The notes: generated from the letters alone by a model not told the origin. A DNA stretch of 64,000 nucleotides from Saprospiraceae bacterium (GCA_016717105.1 JADKGF010000002.1:166001-230000), one strand, 5' to 3'; counted from the stretch's first letter, positions 1-9,826 are shown. Numbers and translations are program-made.

Positions 1-2028
1 TCACTAAATTCAGTAGCTGAACTTGAAGTGGTAAAAGGTCGTGTTACATCTATCCACAGTGGAGATGTAGTTCTAGACATCAATTATAAGTCGGACGGTT
101 TGGTATCTTTGTCAGAATTTAGAGATACACCAGATCTGAAAGTAGGAGACTATGTTGATGTGTATGTTGAAAACAAAGAAGATCTAAGAGGTCAGTTGGT
201 TTTGTCAAGAAGAAAGGCGAAATTGCTCAAATCATGGGATAATTTGGTTGATTCTTACAAAAACGGTTCTATCATAAAAGGTTTGGTAGTCAGTAAAACT
301 AAAGGTGGTCTTATCGTAGACTGTCTTGGATTAGAGACTTTCTTACCTGGTTCGCAGATAGATGTGAAGCCTATTACAGATTATGATATCTATGTAGGTA
401 AAACAATGGAATTTAAGGTAGTGAAAATCAATGAAGCGATCAAAAACGCCGTTGTATCACACAAAGCCCTTATCGAAAGCGATCTTGCAGAACAAAGAGA
501 AACCATCATTGCAGGACTTGAAAAAGGTCAGGTACTCGAAGGTGTGGTCAAAAACATCACAGACTTCGGAGCATTTATGGATCTTGGTGGTGTCGATGGA
601 TTGTTGTATATCACAGATATCTCTTGGGGTAGAATCAATCATCCAAATGAAGTATTGGCACTTAATCAAAAAATCAATGTCGTTGTACTTGACTTTGGTG
701 AGGACAAGAAGAGAATTTCACTTGGTCTTAAGCAATTGACTCCGCATCCTTGGGAAGTATTGGATAATACCATTGCTGAAGGTAGCGTAGTGACTGGTAA
801 GATCGTCAATATCGAAGATTATGGTGCTTTCTTAGAAATCATCCCTGGTGTAGAAGGTTTGATCCACGTATCTGAAGTAAACTGGAGCAACCAACCAGTA
901 AATGCAAGAGACTTCTTCACATTTGGTAGCGAGATGAATGCGAAAGTAGTCACTATCGACCGTGATGAAAGAAAAATGTCACTCAGCATCAAGCAAATGA
1001 CAGAAGATCCATGGAGCATCGTATCCGCTAAATATCAATTGGGAACAAGACACGTAGGTGAAGTTAAAAATCTGACTCCATATGGTGTATTTGTAGAATT
1101 GGAGAATGGTATCGGTGGTATGGTACACATTTCTGATCTTTCTTGGACTAAGAGATATTCACATCCATCAGAATTCACTAAAGTAGGAGAGAAGATTGAT
1201 GTTTCTATCCTTGAAGTAGATGAAGATAGCAGAAAACTTTCTTTGGGTCATAAGCAATTGGAAGAAAACCCATGGGATACTTTCGAAAATGTATTCCCTG
1301 TAGGTTCATATCACGAAGCTACCATCGTCAAGAAAGATGACCGTGGCGCAGTAGTTCAGTTGCCTTATGGATTGGAAGCTTATGCACCAATCAAGCACAT
1401 CAAGAAAGAAGATAATTCTAATGCATCTAATGATGAAACATTGACCTTTAAGGTGATTGAATTCAACAGAGATGACAAGCGAATCATTGTTTCACATACT
1501 AGATACTTGGAAGATATCCGTAAGGAAGCTGACCAAATGGTTCAAAGCGAAAAGGTAAAGGAGAAGGAAGAAGTTAAAAAATCCATCAAAACCACTCAGT
1601 CTAAGGTAGAGCTTTCTACTTTTGGTGACATCGAAGGATTTTCAGAACTTAAGGAGCAAATGGCTGCTGCAAAACCAGTAGCTGAAGCACCTAAACCAGA
1701 AGCACCTAAAGCTGAACCTAAAGCAGAAGTACCTGCGGAAAAACCAGCTCCGGCAGCAAAAGCAGCTAAGCCTGATGATCTTAAAAAGATAGAAGGTATC
1801 GGACCTAAAATCGAAGAACTTTTGCATAATGCAGAAATCATGTCTTTTGCTGATCTTGCGAAAGCAGAGGTTAGCACACTCAAGGACATTTTGAATGCAG
1901 CAGGTTCAAGATATCAGATGCATGACCCAACTTCATGGCCGATGCAGTCAGAAATGGCTGCCAATGGTGAGTGGGACAAGCTGAAAGAATGGCAGGATAA
2001 CGCTAAAGGTGGTAAGATCGAAGAATAA
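1..2028 (+). CDS. rpsA: 30S ribosomal protein S1 with C-terminal helix-hairpin-helix tail (5' partial)
   Basis: The frame is open to the first base, so the true start lies upstream. S1 binds mRNA on the 30S subunit and helps initiation, which matters in Bacteroidota because they rely little on Shine-Dalgarno pairing. Six S1 (OB-fold) repeats are readable, with typical cores such as ITDFGAFMDLGGVDGLL, IEDYGAFLEI and LTPYGVFVELENGIGGMVHI. They end near base 1510. A charged stretch and an Ala/Pro/Lys/Glu linker (about 1665-1770) follow. The last ~80 residues (about 1775-2025) contain KKIEGIGPKIEELL, a helix-hairpin-helix motif, and a tail rich in Trp, Met and charged residues. That tail is not part of canonical S1. 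A hairpin terminator follows. The S1 identity is certain; the function of the tail is unknown. Confidence 0.95.
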   Translation, partial: SLNSVAELEVVKGRVTSIHSGDVVLDINYKSDGLVSLSEFRDTPDLKVGDYVDVYVENKEDLRGQLVLSRRKAKLLKSWDNLVDSYKNGSIIKGLVVSKTKGGLIVDCLGLETFLPGSQIDVKPITDYDIYVGKTMEFKVVKINEAIKNAVVSHKALIESDLAEQRETIIAGLEKGQVLEGVVKNITDFGAFMDLGGVDGLLYITDISWGRINHPNEVLALNQKINVVVLDFGEDKKRISLGLKQLTPHPWEVLDNTIAEGSVVTGKIVNIEDYGAFLEIIPGVEGLIHVSEVNWSNQPVNARDFFTFGSEMNAKVVTIDRDERKMSLSIKQMTEDPWSIVSAKYQLGTRHVGEVKNLTPYGVFVELENGIGGMVHISDLSWTKRYSHPSEFTKVGEKIDVSILEVDEDSRKLSLGHKQLEENPWDTFENVFPVGSYHEATIVKKDDRGAVVQLPYGLEAYAPIKHIKKEDNSNASNDETLTFKVIEFNRDDKRIIVSHTRYLEDIRKEADQMVQSEKVKEKEEVKKSIKTTQSKVELSTFGDIEGFSELKEQMAAAKPVAEAPKPEAPKAEPKAEVPAEKPAPAAKAAKPDDLKKIEGIGPKIEELLHNAEIMSFADLAKAEVSTLKDILNAAGSRYQMHDPTSWPMQSEMAANGEWDKLKEWQDNAKGGKIEE

Positions 2029-2051
2029 TTCTGATCGAACCTTTCAATATA

Positions 2052-2088
2052 AAAAGCTCTTGTGTCACTGATGCAAGGGCTTTTTTAT
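2052..2088 (+). terminator. Rho-independent terminator of rpsA
   Basis: AAAAGCTCTTG at 2052-2062 pairs with CAAGGGCTTTT at 2074-2084 (one G-U pair) around an 11-nt loop, followed by a T run. It lies 23 bases after the rpsA stop. Confidence 0.85.
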
Positions 2089-2178
2089 TATAGAAAAATA
2101 ACACAGTGACTTAAATGAAAATTTCAGAACTATATCAACTAGTTTTCATTTTCATTATCAAAATTAGAGAAATTTAGG

Positions 2179-3372
2179 TTAATTTTTAATGAAGCTTCCG
2201 TGTTTAAATGTGCCATCCTTAGATCTCAAGGTCAAAATATATAGACCTGGACTCAATGATGATATATCTATCTGATCAGTAGCATTGCCTGATTGCAAAT
2301 TGACTCCATTTATGCTGGTGATTTCATAATCTTGTGTTTCGCAAGCATGGTCTCTACATATATATAGGCGATCAGTCGATGGATTAGGAAAGATATGTAA
2401 GGATGTAGGATTACTATCGATATGAATACTAGAAAGTGATGTATTGTTTCTGACACATATTATATAGAGATCGTCATTTTTTGCAGCTTGGGTAGTAATA
2501 CCAAAACTAGTATCAAAATACCAAGCTCTGGTGGCTTGATTGTTTTGCGAAGTAGATGACCAATACTTTTTGACACCTACATTTGGAAATATTGAAGTAT
2601 TAATACAAGGCATTGTGAGAGCTACATCCTGCAAAGACTGCAATTCTTTAATATTGGGCAATCTCCAATCACTGTATTGATCTATTGTTAAGTTCTCAGC
2701 GTGCTTGATCGCATTTTCCCATGAGAGAGCAGTCTCATAAGGCAATCTTTGCCACATCAATCCTGTAAGACTATCTATTAATATTTGCTCATTTATCAGT
2801 TTGAATCTTTCAATGATATTTTTTGTATAAGTATTTCTTACTGCTCTGGCATGAAATCTTTTAGTTCCACCTGCAGAAATAGTTTCAGTTTTTAAATGAT
2901 TGCCGATGCCGCCACCTGCATTCGTTACCCAGATTTTATTGATATCGTTAGCCTGTACATCGCTGGTCCACCAATATTCTGCATTGGTCTTTGGGAAGTA
3001 AATGATGTCGAGCGATGGATTATTAAATTGAAGATTCTGTATAGTGTATGCTTCTAGCGCTGTGGGAAGTCTCCAATCATCGTAGCCACCCAAGGAAAGG
3101 TTTTCTACATAGATTTTAGCATTTTCAATGGTCATCTCACCGCCATCTATCTTCTGCCACATAAGACCCGTAATAGTATCTGTGATCGTCCCATCGCCAT
3201 TATCCATATAATAAGGAGTAAGGTCGGAATAATCATTATCTTCTCCATAGGTATCTGTATAGCTTTTCGTTTGACCAGTATCAGGAAGTCTTTTGATTGT
3301 TTTGGAAATGGATTGCGCTACTAAAACTTGGGTAGATAGCGTGAGTATAAATATATTGAATATGGTTTTCAT
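2179..3372 (-). CDS. Exported DUF1566 (Lcl C-terminal) protein with T9SS sorting domain
   Basis: 397 residues from the ATG at 3372, chosen because it begins a clean signal peptide (MKTIFNIFILTLSTQVLVAQ); the longer frame starts inside the upstream gene. Two copies of the DUF1566 / Lcl C-terminal module are visible. Each has a TGLMWQ motif (residues 68-73 and 203-208) and a DWRLP motif (99-103 and 235-239). The C-terminus (LHIFPNPSTDRLYI, near 325) is a type A T9SS sorting domain, so the protein is probably exported across the outer membrane and processed or anchored there. DUF1566 resembles the FGE-sulfatase / C-type lectin-like fold, but the molecular role is not known. It is the last gene of a five-gene operon, starting 5 bases after the preceding stop. 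Confidence 0.85.
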   Translation of the reverse strand: MKTIFNIFILTLSTQVLVAQSISKTIKRLPDTGQTKSYTDTYGEDNDYSDLTPYYMDNGDGTITDTITGLMWQKIDGGEMTIENAKIYVENLSLGGYDDWRLPTALEAYTIQNLQFNNPSLDIIYFPKTNAEYWWTSDVQANDINKIWVTNAGGGIGNHLKTETISAGGTKRFHARAVRNTYTKNIIERFKLINEQILIDSLTGLMWQRLPYETALSWENAIKHAENLTIDQYSDWRLPNIKELQSLQDVALTMPCINTSIFPNVGVKKYWSSTSQNNQATRAWYFDTSFGITTQAAKNDDLYIICVRNNTSLSSIHIDSNPTSLHIFPNPSTDRLYICRDHACETQDYEITSINGVNLQSGNATDQIDISSLSPGLYILTLRSKDGTFKHGSFIKN

Positions 3373-3377
3373 TATGA

Positions 3378-4610
3378 TTATTGAATGATAAATTTTTGTT
3401 GGATACAAGTACTTCCTATGTTTAATTGAAGTGTGTAAAATCCTTTAACAAGGCCATTCAAGTCCACATCTTCTTCAAATGTATCTACAAATTTCACTTT
3501 TTTTCCAATTGAATTATAGAGTTCCATTCCCTTTATATTCTCTTTATTAATATATTCAGGCAATTTGATACTAATATGGTTTGTTGCTGGATTTGGATAT
3601 ATTTGCAAATCTGATTTGATCTGAGCTCCGAGAGGAACACTAGATAGTGCAGGCACATTATATCTGACTACGACTTCATTATCTAAGATTATATTGGTGC
3701 TCCAGATAAATTGTGCATCAGATATTGGATCATCAAAAATATTTGTAAAATTGGTGTATGCTGGTTTATTATTTACTCCAATTGTTGAGTTTGTATATTC
3801 GTTTGCAGCTGGCCACAGGCTATCATCAAATGTAGGCATCATGAAATCCTCTGGTCGCTTCCAGTGTAAGGCATAATAAGTGCTACCATTGTTACTATCT
3901 TGCGTGCTACACTTATTTGACAAGCGGGTAGTGCCTGACTCCTCAGGACATTTTAAGTCTATAATCGGTGAAGTATAAAATGTCTGTGCTTTCCATGATT
4001 TATTGGTGATAGCCACTGTTTTGTCTGATGAATCTTTGAATACTGCCACCATGCCACCATCTCCAGGATGGTATGCAAATCCACCATTAAGTTCTGAACC
4101 AAGGCCGAGATTTTCTTCCCAATCAACTAGGAGCATGGCTATCGTAAATGGTCTATTAACTTTAAATCTTACAATACTTGAATTGAATTGTGTGAAAGGA
4201 ACTGCATCTTTACCTACTGCTACTCCATTAATATACATTTCAAAATAATTGTCTGCAAATACATACGCAGTTATGACTTCACCATCTGGATTTATTGTTA
4301 CAATATCATCATCTGTTAATGTTGATAAAGCTTCCATAACATTGGCATTATTAGCACCTACACAGATATTGTGTAGATCTGGGGCAATTGGAAATGACAA
4401 ATTAGTGAAATTGGTTAGGGCTGGTACGGTCCAGTCAATATTGTCAGTAGATTTGATAATCCCCACACCAGCTTTTCTACCTCCATCACAGGTATATAAA
4501 TTATTGACAGTCGTAGTCGCCTTACCTTGAGAGACGGAAGCAGTACCATTGTATTGAGCAGATGCATACGCAGGAATGCTCAATAGCAAAATAATCAAAT
4601 ACTTATTCAT
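3378..4610 (-). CDS. Exported protein of unknown function with T9SS sorting domain
   Basis: 410 residues from the ATG at 4610, which starts a signal peptide (MNKYLIILLLSIPAYASAQ); the upstream extension overlaps the YHYH gene and lacks a signal. The middle part reads like a beta-sandwich / galactose-binding-like module (VFADNYFEMYINGVAVGKD; DDSLWPAANEY; QFIWSTNIILDNEVVVRY). That arrangement resembles carbohydrate-binding or PA14-like folds, but I do not recognise a named family. The C-terminus (LQIYPNPATNHISI) is a type A T9SS sorting domain. It lies 31 bases after the YHYH gene and 5 bases before the DUF1566 gene, so co-transcription and a shared extracellular role are likely. A function cannot be assigned. 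Confidence 0.8.
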   Translation of the reverse strand: MNKYLIILLLSIPAYASAQYNGTASVSQGKATTTVNNLYTCDGGRKAGVGIIKSTDNIDWTVPALTNFTNLSFPIAPDLHNICVGANNANVMEALSTLTDDDIVTINPDGEVITAYVFADNYFEMYINGVAVGKDAVPFTQFNSSIVRFKVNRPFTIAMLLVDWEENLGLGSELNGGFAYHPGDGGMVAVFKDSSDKTVAITNKSWKAQTFYTSPIIDLKCPEESGTTRLSNKCSTQDSNNGSTYYALHWKRPEDFMMPTFDDSLWPAANEYTNSTIGVNNKPAYTNFTNIFDDPISDAQFIWSTNIILDNEVVVRYNVPALSSVPLGAQIKSDLQIYPNPATNHISIKLPEYINKENIKGMELYNSIGKKVKFVDTFEEDVDLNGLVKGFYTLQLNIGSTCIQQKFIIQ

Positions 4611-4641
4611 GATGGCGATATTTTGCAAATCTTTAAGCATG

Positions 4642-6258
4642 TTAATAGATGATAATTTTTTTTGTAAAATTGCCATTCCTCGTGTGCATGTTGAGAATGT
4701 ATACACCTGGAGGAAATCCAGCTGTATTGATAGTATTATTAAATCCAACTTTTTCAAATACCAATTTTCCATCCAGATTGATGATGCTTATTTTCTGAAT
4801 ATCACTTTCATGTATATCATCTCCTGGCTCTATGGTGAGGAGATTTGATGATGGATTCGGATATACTAGGAAGCTAAAATCAAATTTTTCATCGGCAGTG
4901 GCAGTAGTAACATTACACTGTGTAAATCCATTATAAACATTGGTTACCGTACCTGTGGGACTTACGAAATCGAAGGTATATTTTCCAGTATTATTCCAAG
5001 AATAATTTACATTGTATTTCTGTCCAGCACGCGTATATTCTAATTTGTAACCATTTTTTGCGTCATTGGCTGCAAAATCTGTGATTGTAGCTCCTTGTAG
5101 CGGTGTCAATGCTGGCCTCACTCCTTTAGCAGCAGCTTGAGGTATGATTTGTAAGGTATTATCTTCCGTCACTTTTCCTACCATATTGCCGATCATATAG
5201 GGCTTTTGGGCAGTACCGTGATAATGATATACGCCATCATCGCCTATATGACCATGGTTAGCATCTAGAGACTTCATAGGGCTACCATCGGGCTCTAGAG
5301 TGCCATATACCGCAAAACCATCTAATGCATAAGCAATAGCATTGGTGGGTGCTGTCTGTCCCAAGCTATGTAATTGTAGCGGCGCTGTATGGTAATGATA
5401 ATCATCTGCACGTCCTGAGTGTCCTCCATATATATCCAACTGACCATCTTCTAATGCATCCACGCCTGTATTCGTGTGAGGATTGAAAATGGGCACGCCA
5501 TTGGCAGCTATAGCGATGGCACCGCGTAAGAAATGCTTATCATTGACAGGGACAGGTACAGCTGCTAATTCAGGATTGAGTGGTATAGACCATGCATTTG
5601 CGCCTACATAACATTGAGGGATTGGCACTTGTTGTTGCCAGCTAGTGATACCTTTCATCATCGTATGATTGGGAATGCCTTTAGATTCTACATAGAAATA
5701 ATCGCTGTCCCAGGAAGTAAATACATCAGGTTTGAATGGTTTAAATGCTTTGTCTATATCCAACGGGTCAGTCTTTATAATCGTATATAATCTGTTATTA
5801 GTAAAACCCATAATTCCCAAAACCGCAATAAAGATTACTGCTCGTAAGGACCAATTAAATCGCATAGTGATCAAGAGATAAGCAAACAATCCCAAGATTA
5901 TAGCAAGAATTAATGCATATTTCCATGAGAAAGCTACGATATTGGGTTCGTCATTGGTGCCAGTACCACTACTTTTGTTTATTTGATCGATCTTTTCTAT
6001 TCTAGATTTCAGGATGGCTTGATCATATTGAGAAAATCGATCTAGAGGAAAATGTACCACGACGTTATCTTCTTTTTGAATATAGATATTACCATCTTTA
6101 TACATCAGAAATGAGCCATAAATAGGGCTTTTTTCATATTGGATGGTCCATGATTTTATTCCTGCGTGATCATGGTCATGACCAGAATGCGCCAATACAT
6201 TGAATGAAAAGGATAAGATTCCTAATAATATAATGGCACTTTTCAATATCGTTTTCAT
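4642..6258 (-). CDS. YHYH-domain protein with His-rich N-terminus, two membrane segments and T9SS sorting domain
   Basis: 538 residues from the ATG at 6258, which begins a signal peptide ending near VLAHSGHDHDHAG; the His/Asp cluster just after it looks metal-binding. Residues ~113-153 form two hydrophobic stretches (ALILAIILGLFAYLLI and AVIFIAVLGIMGF). The YHYH domain follows, with DDYHYHT (YHYH 287-290) and GVYHYHG (344-347) plus HGHIGDDG. The function of this family is unknown; the paired motifs suggest metal coordination. The C-terminus (FLVYPNPSSNLLTIEPG) is a T9SS sorting domain. Internal membrane helices together with an outer-membrane export signal are hard to reconcile. It lies 13 bases after the metallophosphoesterase gene, in the middle of the operon. 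Confidence 0.88.
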   Translation of the reverse strand: MKTILKSAIILLGILSFSFNVLAHSGHDHDHAGIKSWTIQYEKSPIYGSFLMYKDGNIYIQKEDNVVVHFPLDRFSQYDQAILKSRIEKIDQINKSSGTGTNDEPNIVAFSWKYALILAIILGLFAYLLITMRFNWSLRAVIFIAVLGIMGFTNNRLYTIIKTDPLDIDKAFKPFKPDVFTSWDSDYFYVESKGIPNHTMMKGITSWQQQVPIPQCYVGANAWSIPLNPELAAVPVPVNDKHFLRGAIAIAANGVPIFNPHTNTGVDALEDGQLDIYGGHSGRADDYHYHTAPLQLHSLGQTAPTNAIAYALDGFAVYGTLEPDGSPMKSLDANHGHIGDDGVYHYHGTAQKPYMIGNMVGKVTEDNTLQIIPQAAAKGVRPALTPLQGATITDFAANDAKNGYKLEYTRAGQKYNVNYSWNNTGKYTFDFVSPTGTVTNVYNGFTQCNVTTATADEKFDFSFLVYPNPSSNLLTIEPGDDIHESDIQKISIINLDGKLVFEKVGFNNTINTAGFPPGVYILNMHTRNGNFTKKIIIY

Positions 6259-6271
6259 GTAATTAAAATGT

Positions 6272-7981
6272 TTATTTGTATTTAATAATCTGGCCTGAGG
6301 AGATATTATTTGCTTCATCTGTGATGCGGTAGAAATAGGTGCCTGGCTGTACTATATTGCCATTGTCGTCGGTTCCTTCCCAGATGATCTCATATTTTTC
6401 CGGTGAAAGTAAGCTATTTTGAACCAATATTTTAATTTTTCTACCCGATAGATCATAAATATCGACATTGATTTTTTGTGATTTTTCCAATGTGAATGAT
6501 ATTTTTGTCTGCTCTTGAAATGGATTTGGATAGATCAATTCATCCATATAATCTCCATTCCACAGTATAGATGGACTATTAGATAAAGTATCGTAGCACG
6601 AATTTGGTTGTATAAAATATGTGGCCGCAATATCCTTGTTTTTTCTCGTAGGTGTTTCATTGACTGCCGAATAAGCTCTCACGTATTCTACTTTTACATC
6701 ATTGGGACTTACATTGATGCGGAGATGACCCGAGTTAGGCAATATCTGACCACTTACATATCCATATTCTGTTGCTTGATTTGCATTTTGAAAAGATTTA
6801 TGGCTAGGCTGTGGACATTCTTGATAGATCAGACAATCTTTCTCTTGCTTACCAAAGAAGTGGTCATGGCCATGGAAGAATATATTTACTTTATTCTCCT
6901 TGAGTAATTCCTTGATAGGCTTATACCATCCAGGTCTGTTGGTCGTAAATCCATAACTGCCGTCTTGATTGTTTCCGCCCCATTCGTACCAATCAGCAAA
7001 CTCTATTCCACCTCTTCCGAGTGGATCGCCTCCCACTAGTTGATGACAGAAAACAAATGTATATAGCGAATGATCATTTTCCAAAGTCTGCTTCAACCAG
7101 TCATACTGTTTCTTACCCAAAGTCCATTTCCATCCCGTATTGGCATCAGGCTTAGAAGTAGTGTACCAGTATGGATCCAACACTACAAAAAGCACATCTC
7201 CCCAAGTCCAAGCATAATAATTTTCCCTTATTCCGACTAGTGGATGATCGGTGTCATCACCAGTATAGAAGTTGTCAGGCACAGGATTAGCATAATATTT
7301 CTTACGTTCGAGTGTGCCTATCACCGCCGTATTATCAGCGCCACCATTTAATACCCAGCCTGCCTCACCCTCATGGTTGCCCAAGGTGATAAACAAAGGT
7401 GCGGAGTGACACGTTGCTTCATAAAATGACCGTGTATATTTACATCGACTAGTGATCGTATCTTTTGTGATCTTACCATTTGCATTTTTGAGCTTATCTG
7501 TCATGATGATATCACCCATATCTATGATGAAATCTGGCTGGTCATCTAGTTGATTTTGAAGGCAACGACGATATACTGCAGTATCGCTTTGCTCATCCAA
7601 ATGTGGGTCCGCTTGTACTACGAATGTGTAGGATGATCCTAGTGCTCTCTGGGTATGGAAAGTATAAACTGGTCTGTATTTCCAATCACCATTTGCGGGC
7701 GACCTATATGCAATCCTGTAGTAGTACCTTGTATTGGGTGTCAGATTATCTATTACTATATCGCATGGTTCATTGGCCTCTATGGTTTTAGTGGCTGTAT
7801 TTTGATTCAGCGCTTGGGATGTTGTACCATATTGTGCAAATATTTCTGTTTTACTATCAAAAAAAAGCCTTACGGAAACAGACTTATCCGTAGGGCGACT
7901 TAGGATTTCAGATTGGACGATTGATTGACCACTCACCATTCCTACTGATATAAGGAAAGCTATTATGAATAAGAGACGCAT
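6272..7981 (-). CDS. Exported purple-acid-phosphatase-like metallophosphoesterase
   Basis: 569 residues with a signal peptide (MRLLFIIAFLISVGMVSGQ). An N-terminal fibronectin III / purple acid phosphatase domain (residues ~25-115) precedes a calcineurin-like metallophosphoesterase domain. The metal-binding motifs are visible in order: QADPHLD (~123), DMGDII (~154), GNHEGE (201-206), VFCHQ and FHGHDHFFG. These are expected to bind a di-metal centre that hydrolyses phosphomono- or diesters. The C-terminus combines a YPNPF motif with a FlgD-Ig-like fold (GTDDNGNIVQPGTYFYRI), typical of T9SS sorting. It follows a paralogue (8001-9671) by 19 bases. The exact substrate is unknown; extracellular phosphate scavenging is a reasonable inference. 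Confidence 0.88.
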   Translation of the reverse strand: MRLLFIIAFLISVGMVSGQSIVQSEILSRPTDKSVSVRLFFDSKTEIFAQYGTTSQALNQNTATKTIEANEPCDIVIDNLTPNTRYYYRIAYRSPANGDWKYRPVYTFHTQRALGSSYTFVVQADPHLDEQSDTAVYRRCLQNQLDDQPDFIIDMGDIIMTDKLKNANGKITKDTITSRCKYTRSFYEATCHSAPLFITLGNHEGEAGWVLNGGADNTAVIGTLERKKYYANPVPDNFYTGDDTDHPLVGIRENYYAWTWGDVLFVVLDPYWYTTSKPDANTGWKWTLGKKQYDWLKQTLENDHSLYTFVFCHQLVGGDPLGRGGIEFADWYEWGGNNQDGSYGFTTNRPGWYKPIKELLKENKVNIFFHGHDHFFGKQEKDCLIYQECPQPSHKSFQNANQATEYGYVSGQILPNSGHLRINVSPNDVKVEYVRAYSAVNETPTRKNKDIAATYFIQPNSCYDTLSNSPSILWNGDYMDELIYPNPFQEQTKISFTLEKSQKINVDIYDLSGRKIKILVQNSLLSPEKYEIIWEGTDDNGNIVQPGTYFYRITDEANNISSGQIIKYK

Positions 7982-8000
7982 GGATTTTTTTATTTTTATT

Positions 8001-9671
8001 TTAATGAATTATCAATTTATGAAATGAGAATGTATCCTTATTTTTGATCTTAACAATATACATTCCTGCTGGGAAATTTGCTACATCAATGCTGTGAGAA
8101 GTCGCGTTTTCTGGATATAAACCTGAGTATAATATTTGAGCATTTATATCAATGATTTCTACGGATTCAGGTGCTGTATTTAAGTCCGATCTGCGTATAT
8201 GGATAATATTATCTGCTGGATTGGGGAATATATTTAATGTACTCTTAGCTTCATTAATAGTAGATGATGTGCACGCACCTATGGTATAGCTATGTCCTAT
8301 TTCCCCATTCTTACCCAAACCAGCTAAGGTGTCCTGTGGTAAAAATGCTTTGACATAATCTACTTTTATACAATCCTCATCGACTTCAAAACGCAAGTGG
8401 CCTGTACCATTGAGCACCACTCCATCAAATGCCCCACCATTAGCAATATAACCTAGATTGTAGGTAGAATCACTCGGCATAGGCATGGTTTGGTAGATGA
8501 TTCCATCTAATTCTTCTTTGGCATATACATGGTCATGTCCTTGTAGGTATAGGTTTACCCCATTATTGACCATTAGCTGATGGATAGGAACTCCCCAGCC
8601 AGGCCTGTTAGTATCAAATTGATAATTGGTGCCGCTATCACCCGAATATCCGCCCCATTCAAATGCTTTTGCTGTATTGATACCACCACGACCTTGGCCT
8701 CTAGTGTGATGAGCCATGACTATTTTAAATTTAGAATTGCTGGATTCCAATGTATTTTTCAACCAATCATATTGATCTTTGCCAAGTGTCCATTCCCAAT
8801 TTTTTGGTTTTTCATTTATGTCACAATGTCGATACACATCCAAAACTATAAATTGTACATTTCCCCAAGTGAAAGCATAATAATTTTCAGGTAGTCCGAT
8901 GCCATATTCTTCTTCATGGCTATTGCCAGTATAGAAATCATTAGGGACAGGATTAGGAAAATAATACTTCCTCCAATTAGTACCATATACCCCGATATTA
9001 GAGCCATCATGTTGATTTAGATAATACCCATTTTCGCCTTCATGATTTCCAAGACAGAAAAAAAATGGTACTGAATGGGTAATCTTTGCTAAATATGGTA
9101 TGTAATCGAGATGTAATTGCTTCATATCCTGACTAGTAGTCTCTTCAGGTGTATGGTCATCACCGAACGTATCTCCCAACGAAAACATAAAATCTGGCTT
9201 ATCAGAGAGCTGATTTGCTAAAGTGATATTATAAATACTAGAGACACCTTTTTTGTCATATAAATGCTCGTCAGCCTCTACCGTAAATGTAAAAGACTTA
9301 CCTGCACTTCTCTGTGTATGGAAGGTATATTCAGGTGTCAAGAGATTAGCTGTAGTGTTGGTATAAGTGTACTGCACCACATAATAATAGCGGGTATCAG
9401 GCTCAAGGTCCGCCAATACATGCCTGAGTGGTTGATCTGATGTACCCATCAATACAGGTGTTTGCTTGTTGTAATTTCCTGGGTTGGTTCCATATTTGAT
9501 AATATAGTTGCCTGACTTTGGCGATAATATACTGATAGTTATAGACTTATCTTCTGGCCTACTCAATGTTACATAAGGAATTTGCGCCGATACCATGAGA
9601 TATGCCACACTAAAAAAGATGGTAAATGCTACTTTAATTTTTGATCCTTTAACTATTAAATACTGCTTCAT
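8001..9671 (-). CDS. Exported purple-acid-phosphatase-like metallophosphoesterase, first gene of operon
   Basis: 556 residues. The N-terminus is basic then hydrophobic (VKGSKIKVAFTIFFSVAYLM) and ends at VSAQ, a long signal peptide. A fibronectin III-like domain (LEPDTRYYYVVQYTY) precedes the metallophosphoesterase domain, which carries EADEHL, SLGDTFGDDHT, GNHEGENGYY, MAHHTRGQGR and LQGHDHVYA. The Asp/His/Asn ligand set of calcineurin-like phosphatases is therefore present. The C-terminus (LNIFPNPADNIIHI) is a T9SS type A sorting domain. It is a paralogue of the next gene, with the same domain order and near-identical phrasing at the ends (VEYVRAYS versus VDYVKAFL). It is the promoter-proximal gene of the operon and shares its upstream region with the divergent blaI-like gene. 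Substrate unknown. Confidence 0.88.
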   Translation of the reverse strand: MKQYLIVKGSKIKVAFTIFFSVAYLMVSAQIPYVTLSRPEDKSITISILSPKSGNYIIKYGTNPGNYNKQTPVLMGTSDQPLRHVLADLEPDTRYYYVVQYTYTNTTANLLTPEYTFHTQRSAGKSFTFTVEADEHLYDKKGVSSIYNITLANQLSDKPDFMFSLGDTFGDDHTPEETTSQDMKQLHLDYIPYLAKITHSVPFFFCLGNHEGENGYYLNQHDGSNIGVYGTNWRKYYFPNPVPNDFYTGNSHEEEYGIGLPENYYAFTWGNVQFIVLDVYRHCDINEKPKNWEWTLGKDQYDWLKNTLESSNSKFKIVMAHHTRGQGRGGINTAKAFEWGGYSGDSGTNYQFDTNRPGWGVPIHQLMVNNGVNLYLQGHDHVYAKEELDGIIYQTMPMPSDSTYNLGYIANGGAFDGVVLNGTGHLRFEVDEDCIKVDYVKAFLPQDTLAGLGKNGEIGHSYTIGACTSSTINEAKSTLNIFPNPADNIIHIRRSDLNTAPESVEIIDINAQILYSGLYPENATSHSIDVANFPAGMYIVKIKNKDTFSFHKLIIH

Positions 9672-9826
9672 AAAAATCTGATTTTGGCTTAGACTAGCAG
9701 ATTAATTGAAGGTTTAATGAAGTGTTAAATTTTTTATAAAACCCAAACTCTGAGCTATAATTTAGTTGAATAATGTATTTCAAAATTTGAAGTAAAATTT
9801 CATTTTATAATTTTATATTCAAAAAA

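Noticed and set aside
1596..1889. Open frame of 97 codons on the minus strand within rpsA
   Set aside because: It is antisense to the Ala/Pro-rich linker of S1; the low-complexity composition keeps the frame open. No start context or family features.
4003..4530. Two consecutive plus-strand frames of 81 and 93 codons
   Set aside because: They lie opposite the T9SS cargo gene 3378-4610, whose signal peptide and sorting domain are clear. They look like antisense shadows.
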